Shown piece after piece: positions 46,405 to 55,977 of a DNA stretch of 64,000 bases (position 1 is its first letter; every line of letters begins with the position of its first letter). The stretch lies in contig NZ_JUET01000076.1 in the NCBI RefSeq assembly GCF_001006485.1, forward strand, positions 150,848 to 214,847, read 5' to 3'. The notes below the pieces were generated by a model that was given only the letters and a program-made list of their open reading frames with translations, did not search any database and was not told the DNA's origin. Both the position numbers and the translations under genes were made by a program. Source of the DNA: Tannerella forsythia. GTDB lineage: Bacteria; Bacteroidota; Bacteroidia; Bacteroidales; Tannerellaceae.

Positions 46405-47532
46405 TTAAATCGGAATCACCAAAAGCGGTGTATTACTATGGAAAAGCATTTTACGCGCAAGGCTCGGATTAAATATCCGGGTGATCATACTGCGGCGATA
46501 TGTGCTGAATGCGATCATATCGATCTGTTTTTCTTCGACAAAAGTCTCAATAGCGTCCAATAAATCTCCGTCATTCAATACGGTATGTGCTATTTTCAAA
46601 TCCGGATATTGTTTCTTCAAATATTCATTCAGTCCCGATAAACGAATATCATTCCACTCATTGCGACTGGTCGAAATATTAAATAGTTGAATTTGAATTT
46701 TTTCCGGATGTTCTTTGAAGAAATCGACAAACTTATCGAACGCCAATATATCACGCTGATTAAAAGAAATTGCGAAAGCAATTCGTTGGATGACACTCAG
46801 ATTATTGAAAGGAACATGTTCGGGGATCGCCAAAAGCGGCATTTTTGTTTGTTCAATGACTTCGCCTGTGACACTTCCGATCAGGTCTGCATTTTTCTGA
46901 TTTTTCCCGCGTGTACCCATGACGATCAAGGTCGGATGATATTCTTTGGCATAAGCCATAATTTCCTCTTCCGGCAAACCTTCTCTCAAGATATAGTTAT
47001 ATTTGACGCGTGGCCATTCTCCACATTCCATCTTTCGATTTATCAACGTACAAATATTTTCAATATCCTTTTGTACTTGTTTATAAACCAAGTGGATATT
47101 TTCATTATTGGGAATTCCGGCCGCCACCGGTTCACGGGTCGCAAACGGTAGTGCAGAAGGGATATACGTACTGAAATAGGCATGTAACAACATGACTTCT
47201 GCCCCAATCTGATGTGCATGATTTATCCCTATTTCACAAGCCTTAATCGAATAATCCGAGAAATCGACAGGGATTAAAACCTTTTTCAGGTTTTCCCTCC
47301 CGAGTACCTCTTCTGCTTCATCTTCGTTCAGCCATTGAGTATCTTCAATCAACCGTAAGGCTCGCGGCAAGTCGCTTTCTTTGATGCGTATACGCACACC
47401 GGCTGAGATGACCGGCTGAATCTGATTCACATTATGAATATAGGTTGCTATTCCTTCCGACTCAAGCAGTGTTTTCAGAATCTGAGCCTTTTCATACGTG
47501 TGAATAGCCAAGGTAACCAATTGCTTTTCCAT
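46405..47532 (-). CDS. universal stress protein, DUF2007-like N-terminus plus two Usp domains
   Basis: 375 residues from the ATG at 47532 (a GTG two codons earlier is possible). Residues about 1-75 resemble the DUF2007 signal-transducing domain (AIHTYEKAQILKTLLESEGI). A Usp domain follows (KVLIPVDFSDYSIKACEIGI, and the nucleotide motif VMGTRGKNQKNADLIGSVTG), then a second more divergent one at the end (QIDMIAFSTYRRSMITRIF). Cytoplasmic stress role; ligand likely ATP in the first domain. It starts 2 bp after the HTH gene. Confidence 0.88.
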   Translation of the reverse strand: MEKQLVTLAIHTYEKAQILKTLLESEGIATYIHNVNQIQPVISAGVRIRIKESDLPRALRLIEDTQWLNEDEAEEVLGRENLKKVLIPVDFSDYSIKACEIGINHAHQIGAEVMLLHAYFSTYIPSALPFATREPVAAGIPNNENIHLVYKQVQKDIENICTLINRKMECGEWPRVKYNYILREGLPEEEIMAYAKEYHPTLIVMGTRGKNQKNADLIGSVTGEVIEQTKMPLLAIPEHVPFNNLSVIQRIAFAISFNQRDILAFDKFVDFFKEHPEKIQIQLFNISTSRNEWNDIRLSGLNEYLKKQYPDLKIAHTVLNDGDLLDAIETFVEEKQIDMIAFSTYRRSMITRIFNPSLARKMLFHSNTPLLVIPI

Positions 47533-47534
47533 AA

Positions 47535-47798
47535 TCACACTTCCGATAAAGGATTTGCTCCCAAAATGTCTAACGCCCGATCCAGAATGGTCGTGTCGCT
47601 TAAAACCACAATGCCTCCGTTAGGGCCTGATTCGATATGTACTCCGCAACTTTTACCCTCCTTGTAATTTTCTCCTCCGAAGTAATTCCGGACCGTTTCT
47701 ACCGATAGGCCCAATTCTGCAGCAATACGATGAATCGTACCGTCAGGCAAACGATCTTTGATATCTCGAAGTTCGTTAAAAGTGATTGTTTTCGTCAT
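47535..47798 (-). CDS. small helix-turn-helix DNA-binding protein
   Basis: 87 residues. TIHRIAAELGLSVETVRNYF (about residues 21-40) is a clear HTH. The second half (SGPNGGIVVLSDTTILDRAL) is a short tail. It is followed at 2 bp by the universal stress protein, so both form a unit, and it may regulate that unit. Family name not recalled with certainty. Confidence 0.8.
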   Translation of the reverse strand: MTKTITFNELRDIKDRLPDGTIHRIAAELGLSVETVRNYFGGENYKEGKSCGVHIESGPNGGIVVLSDTTILDRALDILGANPLSEV

Positions 47799-47934
47799 GG
47801 TTCATGTCTGTTTTTATGGGTTAATAATATTATTTGATAATTCGCGCACTAATGTAGCCACTAAAATTGAGTACCCCAAATTTTTCGGATTTTTTTTAAA
47901 CAAGACGGTTATGTTTTATAACATGTTTATCCGC

Positions 47935-48642
47935 TTATTTCCATGCAGGAACTCCTAATTCGCTATATACCAGAATAAAAGCAATCGTAACCCACATAGC
48001 GTAAAGAATAGCGCGGACATGAGTTACTTTATAGGAAAGAAGAGAGGACTCCCCTACTCCTTTGATGGTTCGAGAACGGATAACCCTGTAAATTTCAAAG
48101 CTCAACCACCCAAAGAAGCATCCGGACAGGATTCCCGGAATAATGTCGGAAATAAAATGAACACCTAAATAAATGCGGGTATACGACATCAGGATGGCCC
48201 ATAGGATAATGTTATAGGTGTACCAGCGGTAACGGAAAAGAAGTATCGTAAACGTAGCAAATCCGAAGGCATTGGCTGCATGGCTGGAAATAAATCCGTA
48301 GCGTCCGCCAAGGTACGGACTACCCGTCAATGGGCTGATAACCGTTTGGACGTGATGCATAAAATCCGGATGGCGCGTAGGGCGTAAACGCGTAAATAAC
48401 GGTTTACATACGCTTGATGCAAATTGATCGCACAGCGTAAGGGTCAATGCAATAAAGAGTAAGATGAGAAGAGATTCCTTCCATGGCCTTTTATAACAGA
48501 TCACCCATAAAACAAAAAGTGCTAATGGTATCCATACCATCTTTCCGGAATATATCCAAAAGAAATGGTCCCAATAAAGCGTATGCCCCCCATTGAGCCA
48601 CAAGAAAAGAGTTCGTTCATATTCCAAGATCGTTTCTAACAT
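47935..48642 (-). CDS. PAP2-family membrane phosphatase
   Basis: 235 residues, about five or six membrane helices. The PAP2 motifs are KPLFTRLRP, SSHAAN (in place of PSGH) and TRIYLGVHFISD. Such enzymes dephosphorylate lipid phosphates such as undecaprenyl pyrophosphate or lipid A at the periplasmic face; the substrate is not decidable. It follows batE by 6 bp and appears to be the last gene of the bat operon. Confidence 0.9.
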   Translation of the reverse strand: MLETILEYERTLFLWLNGGHTLYWDHFFWIYSGKMVWIPLALFVLWVICYKRPWKESLLILLFIALTLTLCDQFASSVCKPLFTRLRPTRHPDFMHHVQTVISPLTGSPYLGGRYGFISSHAANAFGFATFTILLFRYRWYTYNIILWAILMSYTRIYLGVHFISDIIPGILSGCFFGWLSFEIYRVIRSRTIKGVGESSLLSYKVTHVRAILYAMWVTIAFILVYSELGVPAWK

Positions 48643-48648
48643 AAGAAT

Positions 48649-49416
48649 TTATATTCTTTCAAGCTCTTTTTGAGGAATCCATCCTTCTTTTCCGTCTTCT
48701 AAACGAATCTCATACCATTCTCCCAGTGTACTTTTAATCTGCACTTTGGTTCCTTCATGCAAAACAAACAAATCGGTGCCGCTGACATCCGGAGAACTCT
48801 TAATCGTAATCGTAGGTGCAAAAATAATCGCAACATCGCGTGTTATTAACGCTTTCTTCTGACTCCATGCAAAGACATTGGCAAAGACAACAAGGACCAA
48901 TAAAAAAATTCCGGTATAAAATCCGATTTTCTTTAAGCGCATCCATTTGGAAAAGAGGAATAACGTCAAACAACCGATAAACAAGACGAAACATACAATT
49001 CCCACACTCGCCCATACGTCGACATTCAATACATTCCGGACTGTCCGGAACCACTTGACCCAAAAGAACTCCCCGACCGGTTCTATTTTATCTGTTGTTC
49101 GGAGTCTGGACATTGCTAAATTAAAGCGAATATCTCCATCGCCGGGATTCAGCAATAAAGCACGTTCGTAATTCAAGATTGCCGGTGCAATCTTATTCTT
49201 TTTGTAATAGGCATTTCCCAGATTATAGTAAATCTCATACGAGTCGCCGCTGTTCTTCAGCAATGCTTCATATAATTCAATGGCTCTGGCGTAGTTCTCC
49301 TGTTTATATGCTACTTCGGCTTCTTTAAACGCAGACTCCTGCGCCGTCAACGATATGCCGCACATTAAGTGAATCCATCCCCAACACAGTATTCTATATA
49401 TTACTTTCATCATCAT
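48649..49416 (-). CDS. batE: BatE: TPR and SH3-like aerotolerance protein
   Basis: 255 residues. A signal peptide (ending LTAQ) precedes two or three TPRs (YEIYYNLGNAYYKKNKIAPA), then two membrane helices (about 135-155, 165-182), and an SH3-like domain at the C-terminus (FVLHEGTKVQIKSTLGEWYE, EGWIPQKELE). Last of the five bat genes; its start overlaps batD by 4 bp. Confidence 0.88.
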   Translation of the reverse strand: MMMKVIYRILCWGWIHLMCGISLTAQESAFKEAEVAYKQENYARAIELYEALLKNSGDSYEIYYNLGNAYYKKNKIAPAILNYERALLLNPGDGDIRFNLAMSRLRTTDKIEPVGEFFWVKWFRTVRNVLNVDVWASVGIVCFVLFIGCLTLFLFSKWMRLKKIGFYTGIFLLVLVVFANVFAWSQKKALITRDVAIIFAPTITIKSSPDVSGTDLFVLHEGTKVQIKSTLGEWYEIRLEDGKEGWIPQKELERI

Positions 49417-51242
49417 GACTTTTTAGTTATGTTTTCCATTTTCCCAATGGCGTCGAACGTTTGTTTAAAGAGCTGCTCCATCGCTTCCGGAGCCTGACTG
49501 GGGGCATAACGAGCAAACTCACACGTATTCAGGATATCGATAAAACGATCGCTTACCTCTTTATCTCCTCCAAACACCATTAATTCCGCCTCTACATTCT
49601 CTTTGGTTAGATTCGCTTGCGGAATATTCAACTTGTCGCTTAAATATCCCCACACGGCGCGAAGAACTTCATCGTAAAATTCTTCCTTTTTTCTCTCTTT
49701 CAGTAATCTCTCCGCTTTTTTCAATCTTCGAACCGCTATTTTGTTCGCTTTTTTCGTACGTACAAGCGCAATGTTTGCATTTTCTTTCACTTGCTTGCGA
49801 TAGATGGCAAAGAAGACGATAAATAAAACGGCAATCAGTACATACGCCATTATGTACATGAACGAACCGAAGAAAAATTCTTTATTTGAGACAAAGTGAG
49901 GCTTTGAAACTTTGATATATCGAATGTCTTGCCCCAAATATTTGACGCGCTCTTGCGTACCGAAATTTGAAATGACAGGGCTTGAGCTATTCTCTCCTCC
50001 GATTCCTTTCTCGACGTGCAGTTTGAACGGTTGAGAAGAGAGGGTCTTATACGATCCGTCTTTGGGATCAAAATACGAAAACTGGACGGCCGGAATCTCA
50101 AAATCGCCTGCATAGCGCGGGATTGCCATGTATTCAATCGATTTTGTTCCGCTTGTACCCGAAGAAGTAGTTTTGATATTATTGTCTACTTTCGGATCAT
50201 ACACTTCAAAGTCATTCGGGAAAGAGATTTCGGGATTTTTAGCTAATTTGATATTGCCATTTCCTGAAAGCACGATGTTGATCGTAACGGCTTCGTTCGT
50301 TTTAATGTGATCGGAATTGATGCTTGCTTTCATCGTGTATGAACCTACCGCTCCCCGGAAAGAAGCCGGTTTACCGCTTGGAAGAGGCTTGACATCAATC
50401 GTTACGGGGGGCGTCGTAAGTACTCTCTTCACATCTTGGTAAGTATCGAAGAAGTCATCAAAAATACTGCGCACGCGTTGTTTCGAACGGATACGTACGA
50501 CGGCGTCATATTTCCCTCCTTCAATCGTAATTTTACCCGAACGTTGCGGATAAAGGACAGTCTGTTTGATAACGACTGTCCGGTAATTACGCCCATTATA
50601 ATTTTCGAGTGTCCATTGCGGGTTCAATTCGATATCCTGGGAAAGAAACCCTTCAAATTCAGGGAATTTTACGTCGTTCAATGCCGCATCATACAGGGAA
50701 TAGAGTTTGAATGTCACTAAAAATCCTTCCTGTTCATAGACGCTACGCTTCGAGACATTCATCCGGACGAATAACTCATCACCTCCGATATTGGAAGAAC
50801 CGGAAGACACTTGACCGCCCCCCGAGCCTGAAGATGCCGCTTCATCTGCCTTATCCGGAGGCAATACTTTAATAACTAATGAGTTGGAACTATAATTCGA
50901 ATTTTTGATCTTTATCGTTGCCGGACTCAAGTTAAAGGTACCTTCTTTTTTAGGCATTAACACATACGTAAATGTTTGAGAATAGGAGCTGCTTGATTTC
51001 CCATTGATATATTGCATGCTTCTGCTGACAGACGAAGTAGGTCCCATCAATACTTCGAAATCGGCCAAATCCGGTGTCCGAAGTCCGCCGGCACCTTCCT
51101 CATTGACGGTGTACGTCAGTTGGAATTGTTGTCCCATCACCACGGCGTCGGGAGCAGAGGCTTTGAATGTCACTCCGTCTGCTTTCAGGCCTGTCCCTGC
51201 TAAAAACAACAGCCCGGTAACGATAAAAATGAATTTTCTCAT
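49413..51242 (-). CDS. batD: BatD (oxygen tolerance family)
   Basis: 609 residues from MRKFIF (51242). Signal peptide (GLKA), Ig-like strands of the BatD family over about 25-430 (for example QFQLTYTVNEEGAGGLRTPD), one membrane helix at about 455-480, and a cytoplasmic tail with KKANKIAVRRLKKAERLLKE and a helical domain. Envelope protein of the Bat complex linked to aerotolerance in Bacteroides. Follows batC by 11 bp. Confidence 0.92.
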   Translation of the reverse strand: MRKFIFIVTGLLFLAGTGLKADGVTFKASAPDAVVMGQQFQLTYTVNEEGAGGLRTPDLADFEVLMGPTSSVSRSMQYINGKSSSSYSQTFTYVLMPKKEGTFNLSPATIKIKNSNYSSNSLVIKVLPPDKADEAASSGSGGGQVSSGSSNIGGDELFVRMNVSKRSVYEQEGFLVTFKLYSLYDAALNDVKFPEFEGFLSQDIELNPQWTLENYNGRNYRTVVIKQTVLYPQRSGKITIEGGKYDAVVRIRSKQRVRSIFDDFFDTYQDVKRVLTTPPVTIDVKPLPSGKPASFRGAVGSYTMKASINSDHIKTNEAVTINIVLSGNGNIKLAKNPEISFPNDFEVYDPKVDNNIKTTSSGTSGTKSIEYMAIPRYAGDFEIPAVQFSYFDPKDGSYKTLSSQPFKLHVEKGIGGENSSSPVISNFGTQERVKYLGQDIRYIKVSKPHFVSNKEFFFGSFMYIMAYVLIAVLFIVFFAIYRKQVKENANIALVRTKKANKIAVRRLKKAERLLKERKKEEFYDEVLRAVWGYLSDKLNIPQANLTKENVEAELMVFGGDKEVSDRFIDILNTCEFARYAPSQAPEAMEQLFKQTFDAIGKMENITKKS

Positions 51243-51253
51243 AGCTCTTATTT

Positions 51254-52000
51254 TTACCATTGTTTATCTGTTTTACGACGTTCTTGATGTTTGGCCTGAG
51301 CCTTTTTAACTTTCTCCTGTGTATCTTTTTCGTCCTGCAGGAAAGCATCGAGAATCTGTTGTGCATTGTCTCTGCTCATTTGTTCATTCTCCTGCTTCTG
51401 TTCTTGTGTCTTATTTTCTTTCTGCTCATTCTGATCCTGATTCTGCTCTTGTTCTTGCTCCTTCTGCTCTTGCTGCTGCTGTTGCTGATCCTGATTCTGA
51501 TTCTGATTCTGCTGGTCTTGATTTTGTTGCTGCTGATCATTCAATAGCTTTTGAGCCAAAGCTAAGTTATACCGTGTCTCTTCGTCTTTCGGATTCATCC
51601 TCAATGACTGTTTATAAGCCTCGATACTTTTGGCATAATCCTTGTTCTTCATCTGAATATTCCCGAGGTTGTGAAAAACTTCCGCTAATCGTTGGGCATT
51701 GGCCGGATTTTCAGTCAGCAGACGCTCTCGCTGACCGGCGATCTGTTGGTATTGTTCGGCTGCTTCCGGATATTTTTCCTGTTTGTATAAGGCATTCCCC
51801 AGATTGTATGAGCCTTCAACAGAGCGCGGATTCACTTCAATGCTCTGTCGGTAAGCAATCTCCGATTCGGTATATTTCTCTTCTTTATACAATTTGTTCC
51901 CTTTTCGGATATGCGATCGCTCCGCCTTCTGTGCAAACATGCCGTTCGTACAGCAGAAAGCGGTGATCGCACTTATGAATATCAGATATATTGCTTTCAT
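51254..52000 (-). CDS. batC: BatC: TPR protein with Gln/Glu/Asn-rich low-complexity tail
   Basis: 248 residues. Signal peptide (GMFAQ), three TPRs (about 30-150, e.g. VEGSYNLGNALYKQEKYPEA), then about 55 residues almost only Gln, Asn, Asp, Glu and Lys (coded at about 51400-51540 by CAG/CAA/GAA-like codons), and a basic end. The short-codon repeats may slip in replication. Part of the Bat envelope complex. Confidence 0.9.
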   Translation of the reverse strand: MKAIYLIFISAITAFCCTNGMFAQKAERSHIRKGNKLYKEEKYTESEIAYRQSIEVNPRSVEGSYNLGNALYKQEKYPEAAEQYQQIAGQRERLLTENPANAQRLAEVFHNLGNIQMKNKDYAKSIEAYKQSLRMNPKDEETRYNLALAQKLLNDQQQQNQDQQNQNQNQDQQQQQQEQKEQEQEQNQDQNEQKENKTQEQKQENEQMSRDNAQQILDAFLQDEKDTQEKVKKAQAKHQERRKTDKQW

Positions 52001-52010
52001 TTCTGTTTTA

Positions 52011-53036
52011 TTAAGAAAATAATTTTATTTTTCGGAATATCCGATTTTTTCGTTCCAGAATCAGATACTCGAGAATCAACAAGATCAAAACAATCCATGC
52101 CAATGTCTGGAACTGTTCATCATATTCCGAATACACTTTACTTTCCAGCTCAGCTTTATCCATCTTATTAATTTCAGACTGTAACGCGCGGAGAGCCGAG
52201 TTGGTATTGTCTGCACGAACATAGATTCCTTTGCCGGCCGCAGCAATTTCCTGACACATCTGCTCGTTCAATTGCGTGATGACAATATTTCCATTGCCGT
52301 CTCGCATATAATCATTCCCATTGTCAAGAGGTATCGGTGCACCTTTGGGAAGCCCGATACCTACAATATTCACGTTCACTCCTTTCTCGGCTGCAGCGGC
52401 GGCCGCTTTTACCGGGTCATCTTCATGATTTTCACCATCCGTAATCAATAGGATCGTTTTCCCGGAATTTTCGTTCGGTGTGAACGAACGCATCGCCAGA
52501 TTTATTGCGGCGCCGATGGCCGTCCCTTGCGTAGAAATCATCGAAGGGTTAATGGACGACATAAACATCTTGGCCGAGATATAGTCTGAGGTAATCGGTA
52601 ACTGCGTAAATGCATCGCCGGCGAAGACAATCAGGCCGACCTTGTCGTCGGTAAAACTGTCAGTCATCCTCGAAAGCATTTGTTTGGCTTTTTCCAACCG
52701 GTTCGGTTGAATATCTTCGGCCATCATCGAATTGGAAACATCCAGACATATCATGATTTCCACACCTTGTCTTTTGACGGTTTCCAGCTTAGAGCCGAAC
52801 TGTGGGCCGGCAATCATAAAAACCGTCACGGCTATAGACGTGAATAACAGCCAGAATTTGAGTCTCTCCCGTTTGCGCGAGACTTCCGGGGTCAGTTGTG
52901 AAACGAGTATGGGATCGCCGAAGCGCTTGATGGCCTTCTTTCCGGCAACAACCACATAGAGATAGAATAAGGCCAATACCGGAAGTATTGCCAACAAATA
53001 CAGATAAATAGGATGAGCAAAACGAAACATAATCAA
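52011..53036 (-). CDS. batB: BatB: membrane VWA-domain protein
   Basis: 341 residues. Two N-terminal helices, a VWA domain with the MIDAS motif DVSNSMMAEDIQPNRL and TDGENHEDDP, and a C-terminal helix. Acts in the periplasm with BatA. ATG at 53036 or 53030. It follows batA by 9 bp. Confidence 0.93.
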   Translation of the reverse strand: MIMFRFAHPIYLYLLAILPVLALFYLYVVVAGKKAIKRFGDPILVSQLTPEVSRKRERLKFWLLFTSIAVTVFMIAGPQFGSKLETVKRQGVEIMICLDVSNSMMAEDIQPNRLEKAKQMLSRMTDSFTDDKVGLIVFAGDAFTQLPITSDYISAKMFMSSINPSMISTQGTAIGAAINLAMRSFTPNENSGKTILLITDGENHEDDPVKAAAAAAEKGVNVNIVGIGLPKGAPIPLDNGNDYMRDGNGNIVITQLNEQMCQEIAAAGKGIYVRADNTNSALRALQSEINKMDKAELESKVYSEYDEQFQTLAWIVLILLILEYLILERKNRIFRKIKLFS

Positions 53037-53045
53037 CTTTCTTCC

Positions 53046-54035
53046 TTATGGTATCTTTTTCAATAATGTATGCTTCAGGAGAAGTTCCAAGAGCAGCAAA
53101 GCCAATAAGAGCAAGGCAATATTTTTATACTCTTCCTGTTTTTTACTGTATTCCCGTACACTGATTTTGGTTTTCTCCATTTGATCGATCTCGGAATAAA
53201 TCTCCTTCAGACTGGCATTATCGGTAGCTCTGAAATATTGTCCGCCGGTCGTTGTTGCAATTTGCTTTAAGGTAGGTTCATCGATATCCACCGGGATCAT
53301 CTGTGTCTGAATCATTCCTCCCGGCAGGCGGAACGGGTACGGCGCTTCTCCTTTTGTACCTACACCAATGGTATACACCCGGATGCCAAATGTTTTGGCG
53401 ATCTCGGAAGCCGTTACCGGGGCAATCTCACCGCGATTATTGGACCCGTCGGTTAGCAGAATGATCACCTTCGATTTGGCCTGACTATCTTTGATACGGC
53501 TGACAGCATTAGCCAGGCCCAAGCCAATGGCGGTCCCGTCCTCGATCATTCCGCTCTGAATATTTTTAAAGAGATTCAACAAAATAGCATGATCGGTAGT
53601 GAGCGGACACTGCGTAAAGCTCTCGGCCGAAAAAACAACGAGCCCAATGTTATCGTTCGGTCGTCCATTGATAAAAGCAGCTGCCACATTCTTAGCTGCT
53701 TCCAGACGATTCGGTCGCAAATCTTGCGCCAGCATACTGCTCGAAATATCGATGGCCATCATGATATCAATTCCTTCGGTCGACGAATTCTGCCAACTGT
53801 TGGTCGACTGCGGACGCGCCAGGATGACGATGACAAGGGCAATGGCTATCATGCGTAATACGAACGGTACATGTCTCAAATATACTTTGGCTGTCACCGC
53901 CTTGGGCGCATCAAAAGCCTGTGAAGAAGACATCTCCACACTTGCTTGATTCTTACGCATCTTCCAAAAATACCAGCCGATTAAAGGAATCAGCAGTAGT
54001 AATAAATAGATGTATGACGGATTTGCGAATATCAT
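53046..54035 (-). CDS. batA: BatA: membrane VWA-domain protein
   Basis: 329 residues. N-terminal helix plus second one (about 57-75), VWA domain with MIDAS DISSSMLAQDLRPNRL and LTDGSNNRGEI, C-terminal helix. Paralogue of BatB. Its start overlaps the stop of the upstream gene by 4 bp. Confidence 0.93.
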   Translation of the reverse strand: MIFANPSYIYLLLLLIPLIGWYFWKMRKNQASVEMSSSQAFDAPKAVTAKVYLRHVPFVLRMIAIALVIVILARPQSTNSWQNSSTEGIDIMMAIDISSSMLAQDLRPNRLEAAKNVAAAFINGRPNDNIGLVVFSAESFTQCPLTTDHAILLNLFKNIQSGMIEDGTAIGLGLANAVSRIKDSQAKSKVIILLTDGSNNRGEIAPVTASEIAKTFGIRVYTIGVGTKGEAPYPFRLPGGMIQTQMIPVDIDEPTLKQIATTTGGQYFRATDNASLKEIYSEIDQMEKTKISVREYSKKQEEYKNIALLLLALLLLELLLKHTLLKKIP

Positions 54036-55072
54036 TGCTTTTCTTCGTTAGAGGTTACTTCTATCGTTTTTAAGGATGACGTTATCCTGTCATTGTCCGA
54101 CGACCGATCTCCGGATGTTTTTTCTTCTTCTTCCGGTTTCGGTACTTCGGTCGGTTTCGTCTGATTGACGAACAGATATGCATTCATCATACTTAGGTCG
54201 TTCTCGTCCGGCAACGGATGTAACTTGGCAAACTTTACAAAATCAGCCAAATGAAGGATTTGTTTCAATGTCTCATAAACAGAATGAGCATCATTCTCCT
54301 GTTCAATAATATGCAGGATTTCTTCCGACGTTTTTTCCATCGCATTGACCCGGTAACGTCTCGAAATATAACGACGCAGGGTATCCGTCACGAGAGTATG
54401 ATATTCTTTATTCAGTCCTTGTTGCCACAATTTCTGTCCTTTAATCTCATTCAATTCCCGAATGGCCTGTTCGTACGGCGGGAGTTTCGGTTCTTCTTTT
54501 TTTAACGGGATCAGCGTTTTCCTGTTTCTGTATCGCTGAACAAAATAACCGATAACACAAATCGCAAAAAGTCCGAACAGAATACCGAATATCCACGGAT
54601 AATAATCGGCTAAGACAAACGGAGGCTTCCATACGTTTTTGATGTCGTAAAACTCTTCGGGATTATCCGTATCGACCGGTATCGTCGATACTTTTAACGC
54701 AACCTGATTCGATGAAATCGTGTCCCCCTGATCAATCACAATCAACGGCGGTAACAGATATAATGCCGAATCGAACGATGTAATCAGGATATTTTGCTTA
54801 ATCACCAATCGATTATCCAAAACAGTCGAATCTGCCGGCGATGTGGATAAAACTTCCACTCCGGGCATTAAGACATCTGTCGGAATCGGACAAATGACTT
54901 GCCTGTCTTTATCGGTTGTAATTGTCAGGTTCAATGTTGTTTGCTCTCCTATCAGGATATCGGCCGTATCAAGTTTGACACTAATCAAGGTCTGTTGTGC
55001 CTGTATCCCGATGCTCGATGCTATGGTGAAAGCAAACAATAATAACCGGAATTTATTTTTTCTCAGTTTCAT
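54032..55072 (-). CDS. Bat-operon membrane protein without assigned name
   Basis: 346 residues. Signal peptide (IGIQAQ), a beta-rich periplasmic part (about 27-165), one membrane helix (about 172-190) and a cytoplasmic tail with helices (EQAIRELNEIKGQKLWQQGL). The layout mirrors BatD on a smaller scale. It always seems to sit between the DUF58 and batA genes in this order, here with 6 bp and a 4-bp overlap. Charged Glu/Lys/Ser-rich C-terminus. Function unknown. Confidence 0.8.
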   Translation of the reverse strand: MKLRKNKFRLLLFAFTIASSIGIQAQQTLISVKLDTADILIGEQTTLNLTITTDKDRQVICPIPTDVLMPGVEVLSTSPADSTVLDNRLVIKQNILITSFDSALYLLPPLIVIDQGDTISSNQVALKVSTIPVDTDNPEEFYDIKNVWKPPFVLADYYPWIFGILFGLFAICVIGYFVQRYRNRKTLIPLKKEEPKLPPYEQAIRELNEIKGQKLWQQGLNKEYHTLVTDTLRRYISRRYRVNAMEKTSEEILHIIEQENDAHSVYETLKQILHLADFVKFAKLHPLPDENDLSMMNAYLFVNQTKPTEVPKPEEEEKTSGDRSSDNDRITSSLKTIEVTSNEEKQ

Positions 55073-55078
55073 GCTGGA

Positions 55079-55948
55079 TTAGTTTCGTTTGTCAAAGAGA
55101 GCGATTAAAGCTTTGACATAATCATCTTCCGTTCGAATCGATACGGCATCGACCCGACATTTGTTAAATACCTTGTTCATATCACTTTGTCGCTCTTCCC
55201 ACCATGTTTTATACAGTGCTCTCACCTGTTTTGACGAGCTGTCTATCCACCGTTCCTTGCCGGTTTCCGCATCCTTGATCTTCATGAGTCCGACATTCGG
55301 AAGTTCCGTCTCACGATGATCGTACACCTGAATGGCTACGACATCATGTTTGCGATTGGCAATTGTCAAGGCATCCTGATAGTTGCCCTTATCGATGAAA
55401 TCGGAAATCAAGAAAGCAGTACACCGCTTCTTGATGGCATTCGTGAGGTATTTGAGCGCTTGACCGAGATCCGTCTGTTTATGATCCGGCTGAAAGTCGA
55501 TCAATTCGCGGATAATATAAAGGATATGCCGCTTCCCTTTTTGAGGCGGTATAAACTTTTCGATCTGATCCGAAAAGAAAATAACTCCGATTTTATCGTT
55601 GTTTTGAATCGCCGAAAAAGCCAGTGTAGCAGCAATTTCCGTGATAACCTCTTTCTTCATCCGACTCACTGTTCCGAAGTCCTTGCTGCCGGACACATCG
55701 ATCAATAGCATCACGGTCAATTCGCGTTCTTCCTCGAAAACCTTCACATACGGACGAATATAACGCGCCGTGACGTTCCAGTCGATGTCACGAATATCAT
55801 CACCGAACTGATATTCGCGTACTTCACTGAAAGCCATACCCCGACCTTTGAATGCCGAATGATACTGACCTGCGAAGATGTTACGCGACAGTCCGCGTGT
55901 CTTAATTTCTATCTGCCTGACTTTCTTTAAAAGTTCGCTTGTCTCCAT
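55079..55948 (-). CDS. DUF58 domain protein of the MoxR/Bat system
   Basis: 289 residues, cytoplasmic. The DUF58 signature FAGQYHSAFKGRGMAFSEVR and YQFGDDIRDIDWNVTARY is followed by a VWA-like fold with DVSGSKDFG. It works with MoxR-type ATPases, probably in metal-dependent assembly of envelope complexes. Follows moxR by 29 bp. Confidence 0.92.
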   Translation of the reverse strand: METSELLKKVRQIEIKTRGLSRNIFAGQYHSAFKGRGMAFSEVREYQFGDDIRDIDWNVTARYIRPYVKVFEEERELTVMLLIDVSGSKDFGTVSRMKKEVITEIAATLAFSAIQNNDKIGVIFFSDQIEKFIPPQKGKRHILYIIRELIDFQPDHKQTDLGQALKYLTNAIKKRCTAFLISDFIDKGNYQDALTIANRKHDVVAIQVYDHRETELPNVGLMKIKDAETGKERWIDSSSKQVRALYKTWWEERQSDMNKVFNKCRVDAVSIRTEDDYVKALIALFDKRN

Positions 55949-55977
55949 TTATATCCATCAAGCCCGGTAAAATACCA

